A DNA stretch of 7,474 nucleotides. Source: Dehalococcoidia bacterium (GTDB taxonomy: Bacteria; Chloroflexota; Dehalococcoidia; GIF9; AB-539-J10). Where the stretch lies: contig JAUVYX010000039.1 of the NCBI GenBank assembly GCA_030602865.1, positions 1 through 7,474 on the forward strand, in the 5' to 3' direction. Numbering within the stretch: the first letter of the stretch is position 1; each line of letters opens with the position of its first letter. The notes under the pieces were generated by a model. It was not told the DNA's origin and did no database searches. It saw only the letters and a program-made list of their open reading frames with translations. Below are positions 6,730-7,474 of the stretch, piece by piece. Position numbers and translations under genes: made by a program.

Positions 6730-7474
<745 letters not shown>

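Overview
This window looks like a piece of a bacterial chromosome from the phylum Chloroflexota, most likely class Dehalococcoidia. That placement rests on three things: the 3' half of the 16S rRNA reads like that group; the 16S gene is not followed by tRNA or 23S genes, as in Dehalococcoides, where 16S is unlinked from 23S-5S; and the block hflX-dapL-dapF-miaA-tpiA-pgk is a housekeeping arrangement I associate with Dehalococcoidia from memory. It was not checked by search. The DNA is AT-rich and all recognised genes lie on the minus strand, so transcription runs from right to left.

Layout in transcription order: (1) 7474-6723, the 3' half of a 16S rRNA gene, cut by the window edge. (2) 6722-6433, an AT-rich spacer of about 290 bases. 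It holds a hairpin that would pair with the anti-Shine-Dalgarno tail of the precursor and a 21-base inverted repeat, with no tRNA or convincing gene. (3) A tight gene train: polyprenyl synthetase (6432-5353), pgk (5340-4153), tpiA (4088-3330), miaA (3290-2373), dapF (about 2379-1414), dapL (1409-243) and the first 80 codons of hflX (242-1). Gaps are 0-64 bases, and miaA and dapF overlap, so the train is probably one operon.

The genes serve core functions: isoprenoid chain elongation, two glycolytic/gluconeogenic enzymes, tRNA A37 prenylation (MiaA, which uses the dimethylallyl diphosphate that also feeds the prenyl synthetase), the last two steps of meso-diaminopimelate synthesis by the aminotransferase (DapL) route, and a ribosome-associated GTPase.

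No new multi-gene system is evident. The most interesting signals concern translation initiation. The real N-terminus of dapF lies about 75 codons upstream of its first ATG, in a stretch without any ATG, GTG or TTG. hflX begins directly after the dapL stop at an ATA triplet with a well-placed GGAGG and has no nearby ATG. The prenyl synthetase has only a TTG without a ribosome binding site. The 16S rRNA itself has unusual bases near sites that touch initiation (E. coli positions 967 and 1530). Sequencing error is a competing explanation for some of these.
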